Shown: positions 61,792 through 64,000 of the stretch, one piece after another | How the letters are laid out: the number at the start of each line of letters is the position of its first letter | Position numbering within the stretch: position 1 is the first letter of the stretch | Assembly: GCA_038330085.1 (NCBI GenBank) | Contig: JBBQNP010000005.1 | Span: 1 to 64,000 of the forward strand | DNA from: JAEUIA01 sp038330085 | Lineage (GTDB): Bacteria; Planctomycetota; UBA1135; GCA-002686595 | Direction: 5' to 3' | DNA length: 64,000 bases | Notes under the pieces: model-generated | What the model was told of the DNA's origin: nothing | The model's database searches: none | What the model saw: the letters and a program-made list of their open reading frames with translations, nothing else | Position numbers and translations under genes: made by a program

Positions 61792-62679
61792 ATGCAGCGC
61801 ACCCTCCTTCACTCCGTCCTCTTCTCGATGCTCACTTGCGCGTTCGTCGCGTGCGGCAACGACCAGCCCAAGTCGACGAGTGAGGGCGCTTCGACGTCTC
61901 AATCGAAGCCCGCTGATTCGAAGGGTGAACCGTCGAAGGTCGCAGAAACGAAACCGACCCCCGCGAAGAGCACGGACGCGCACGCGCCGGATGCGAAGTC
62001 GGATTCGAAGGACGCCGCCGCTCCCGCCGCAGCAACGAAGGCCGGGGACACGAAGCCCGCTGCAGGGGACGCCGCGAAGCCGGATGGCCCGCCCGATCCG
62101 GTCGCGAAGATGAACGAGTTCATCGCGACCCTGAAGATCGACAAGAAGAGCCCGAGCTGGCGCACCAAGGTGCCGATGCCGCCGAAGCTGACCTTCGATC
62201 CGAAGAAGACGTACTACTGGCTGCTCGACACGACCGAAGGACCGATCAAGATCCGACTGATGCCCGACATCGCGCCGATGCACGTCTCGAGCACGATCTA
62301 CCTGACGGAGCTCGGTTTCTACGACACGCTCAAGTTCCACCGCGTGCTCACGGGCTTCATGGCGCAGGGCGGAGATCCGCTCGGCACGGGAGGCGGTGGT
62401 CCTGCGTACCACTACGACAGGGAAATCTCGCCCAACGTGAAACACTCGAAGGCCGGCATTTTGTCGATGGCCAACACCGGACAGCCGGGATCGGAAGGCA
62501 GCCAGTTCTTCCTCACGTTCAAGGCGGTGCCGCAGCTCGACGGCGGGTACACCGTGTTCGGTGAAACCGTGGAGGGTCTCGACACCCTGAAGAAGATCGA
62601 ATCGTTCGGCGTCCCGGCCGATCCGAGCCCGCCGACGAAGCTGATGACGATCCGCACGGCGAAAATCGTCGTCGAATAG
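61792..62679 (+). CDS. Lipoprotein peptidyl-prolyl cis-trans isomerase (cyclophilin)
   Basis: 295 aa from ATG 61792 with AGGAA four bases upstream. Lipobox FVAC near residue 22, then a Lys/Ser/Thr/Ala/Asp-rich spacer of about 85 residues, then a cyclophilin domain with KFHRVLTGFMAQGGDPLGTG, GILSMANTGQPGSEGSQFFL and YTVFGETVEGLDTL. The key Arg of FHRV and the FMAQGGDP signature are present. It speeds proline isomerisation of exported proteins, tethered to a membrane. The spacer is long and may cross the peptidoglycan layer. Confidence 0.92.
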   Translation: MQRTLLHSVLFSMLTCAFVACGNDQPKSTSEGASTSQSKPADSKGEPSKVAETKPTPAKSTDAHAPDAKSDSKDAAAPAAATKAGDTKPAAGDAAKPDGPPDPVAKMNEFIATLKIDKKSPSWRTKVPMPPKLTFDPKKTYYWLLDTTEGPIKIRLMPDIAPMHVSSTIYLTELGFYDTLKFHRVLTGFMAQGGDPLGTGGGGPAYHYDREISPNVKHSKAGILSMANTGQPGSEGSQFFLTFKAVPQLDGGYTVFGETVEGLDTLKKIESFGVPADPSPPTKLMTIRTAKIVVE

Positions 62680-62816
62680 TCGCGCGAGCGCCGCAGATCC
62701 TTACGCATCTGCGGCTTGGAGGCCGGAGCGCGTTCCCTTAGTCTGCTGCGACTTTGCGGGACGAGATCCGGCTGCGCGTTTGCAACACGTCTCTGCCTCT
62801 CGCACGAAAGGCCAGG

Positions 62817-64000
62817 GTGAGACTCAAAACCTCCTGGGCCACCTTGCTGGTGGCCTTCTTCGTCGTTCCGTCGTGCGCGACGGACAAGACGACTCCCCCG
62901 CCCGAGCGTCCCGCCGATCTCTCCGCGTCGGGGACGCACGCGACCGAACTCGTCCGGCCCAAGCCTGCGGACATCGCGTCCGCGGCGTACGCGCCACACT
63001 TGTCGACGCGCGCGTTCGCGTTGGCATCACGCGGCGATCAGCCGGCTGCGCGCAAGCTGCTCGCGTCCGAGCTGCAAGGAGCCTCGGGGTCCCTCGCGAC
63101 GTTCCACGACGACGGCCGCGCGGATGCATTCGTCGCGGCGCTCGAATGGCGGCACCTCGTCGAGGACCGCGAGCGCTGGAGCGAAGCCTTGCACGTGCTC
63201 GAGAGCATGAAGCTCGACGCCACCTGGGACCCAGACCTCGTCGCCGAATTGCGGATGTTGCAGTCCGAGTGCATGGCGCAGCTCGGCCGGACCGATGGGG
63301 CGCGCGCGATCCGACACGCGCTCGGTCATGTGATGGATTGGCGCATCGTCGGTCCGTTCGACAACGAACGGGGCAAGGGCTTCGGCGTCAAGCAGCCGCC
63401 TGAAGAATCACCGCGAGAGACCATCGACTTCGCTGCGAAGTACCCCGGCAAGGCACGCGAGGTCGCTTGGCGGGCGTATCCGACGCCTGAAGATCCGCTC
63501 GGCAAGATCGAGCTCGACGAGATGTTGCGACCCTCGACGCAGGCGTTCGCGTACATGGCGACCGCGGTGAAGAGCGACGCGGACCAGGAGTGCGTGCTGC
63601 GACTCGCAAGCAACGGATCGCTCAAGGTATTCGTGAACGGCGAGTCGGTGCTGTCTCACAAGGCGCGGCGCGAGTTCTCGAACGACCAGGACCTGGTCGT
63701 GGTGGCGTTGCGCGCGGGCTGGAACCGCATCGTCGTCAAGAGCTGCGTCGAGGACGAAGCCTCCTGGACGGTGAGCGCGCGGTTCACCACGCTCGCCGGT
63801 GCTCCGCTCGTGCTGGCCGTCGATTCGGCGCACGCAGCCGACGCGCCGCCGGAAGCACGCAAGGCCGAGGGCAAAGCAGCTCCGAGCGTGCGCGCGTACC
63901 TCGACGTTCACGCCCAGGCCGACGCCGAAGCGGCGCGCCTCCTGACGATGCTGCACCTGACGTTGCATCCCGACGACAAGGCGGCGAAGAGCGCGCGCAA
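62817..64000 (+). CDS. Large lipoprotein, start only (runs off the window)
   Basis: The frame from GTG 62817 stays open for 394 codons to the window edge. It begins VRLKTSWATLLVAFFVVPSC, a lipoprotein signal with Cys near 20. Early helical repeats (FALASRGDQPAARKLLASEL, LEWRHLVEDRERWSEALHVL) suggest TPR units. Then comes DWRIVGPFDNERGKGFGVKQ, and a beta part with SLKVFVNGESVLSHKARREF that resembles a lectin-like or F5/8-like fold. I associate the WRIVGPFDN segment with large planctomycete and myxobacterial proteins carrying DUF3857/transglutaminase domains further on. That part lies outside the window. Confidence 0.75.
   Translation, partial: MRLKTSWATLLVAFFVVPSCATDKTTPPPERPADLSASGTHATELVRPKPADIASAAYAPHLSTRAFALASRGDQPAARKLLASELQGASGSLATFHDDGRADAFVAALEWRHLVEDRERWSEALHVLESMKLDATWDPDLVAELRMLQSECMAQLGRTDGARAIRHALGHVMDWRIVGPFDNERGKGFGVKQPPEESPRETIDFAAKYPGKAREVAWRAYPTPEDPLGKIELDEMLRPSTQAFAYMATAVKSDADQECVLRLASNGSLKVFVNGESVLSHKARREFSNDQDLVVVALRAGWNRIVVKSCVEDEASWTVSARFTTLAGAPLVLAVDSAHAADAPPEARKAEGKAAPSVRAYLDVHAQADAEAARLLTMLHLTLHPDDKAAKSAR

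Overview
The window is high-GC bacterial chromosome, almost certainly from a member of the Planctomycetota. The evidence is the mix of gene families. There are two secreted proteins ending in the Cys-rich 'WYRN/WYRNP' C-terminal module that I associate with marine planctomycetes. There is an ECF sigma factor directly upstream of a receptor-like Ser/Thr kinase, a secreted alpha/alpha-toroid protein, several membrane-anchored carboxypeptidase-regulatory-like proteins, and system II cytochrome c assembly. The taxon is inferred from this style, not from a marker gene. No phage, IS element or CRISPR array is visible.

Layout. 1-6069: a TsaC/low-molecular-weight phosphatase fusion, then on the minus strand a secreted protein, a membrane-embedded spermidine-synthase-like protein and a PtsN-like EIIA. 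6070-15180: a repeat-rich leader with a recognisable promoter, then a type II secretion operon in the order gspD-E-F-G-H-I-J. 15210-19774 (minus): serS, a large secreted protein and a rhomboid protease. 20025-26744 (minus): a tightly coupled run tatA-mobA-polyprenyl synthase-resB-ccsA-folD, which joins Tat export, molybdenum cofactor, quinone side chain and cytochrome c maturation. 26890-29913 (minus): an MnmD-like methyltransferase and sucD/sucC.

30106-40586 is the accessory part: a dCTP deaminase, a zeta-toxin-like kinase with a small partner, a DUF433/DUF5615 pair, a membrane-anchored repeat protein, a secreted YWTD/LamG protein, and the ECF sigma/kinase pair. 40781-49690 holds a HEAT-repeat protein gene interrupted by an in-frame TGA just after its signal peptide, a HerA-like ATPase, rmuC, a VOC protein, a secreted protein and an HDOD protein. 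50110-52601: tRNA-His, a zinc-ribbon membrane protein, a MoeB/ThiF-like E1 enzyme and a MobA-like nucleotidyltransferase. 52647-64000: a DUF4388-TPR-propeller protein, a lipoprotein, a second membrane-anchored carboxypeptidase-regulatory-like protein, a toroid protein, a TetR/membrane-protein operon with two operator-like palindromes, a lipoprotein cyclophilin, and the start of a large lipoprotein cut by the window edge.

The strongest points for follow-up are: (i) the secretion operon, whose leader and inter-pseudopilin spacers carry short tandem repeats, mostly in multiples of three bases, with a 44-codon repeat-containing leader ORF overlapping the secretin start; (ii) the in-frame TGA at 42854-42856; (iii) the DUF5615 gene with no canonical start codon; (iv) the TetR operators flanking a good sigma70-like promoter; and (v) dispersed palindromes and GTGCCTGGC-type repeats in the intergenic spaces.
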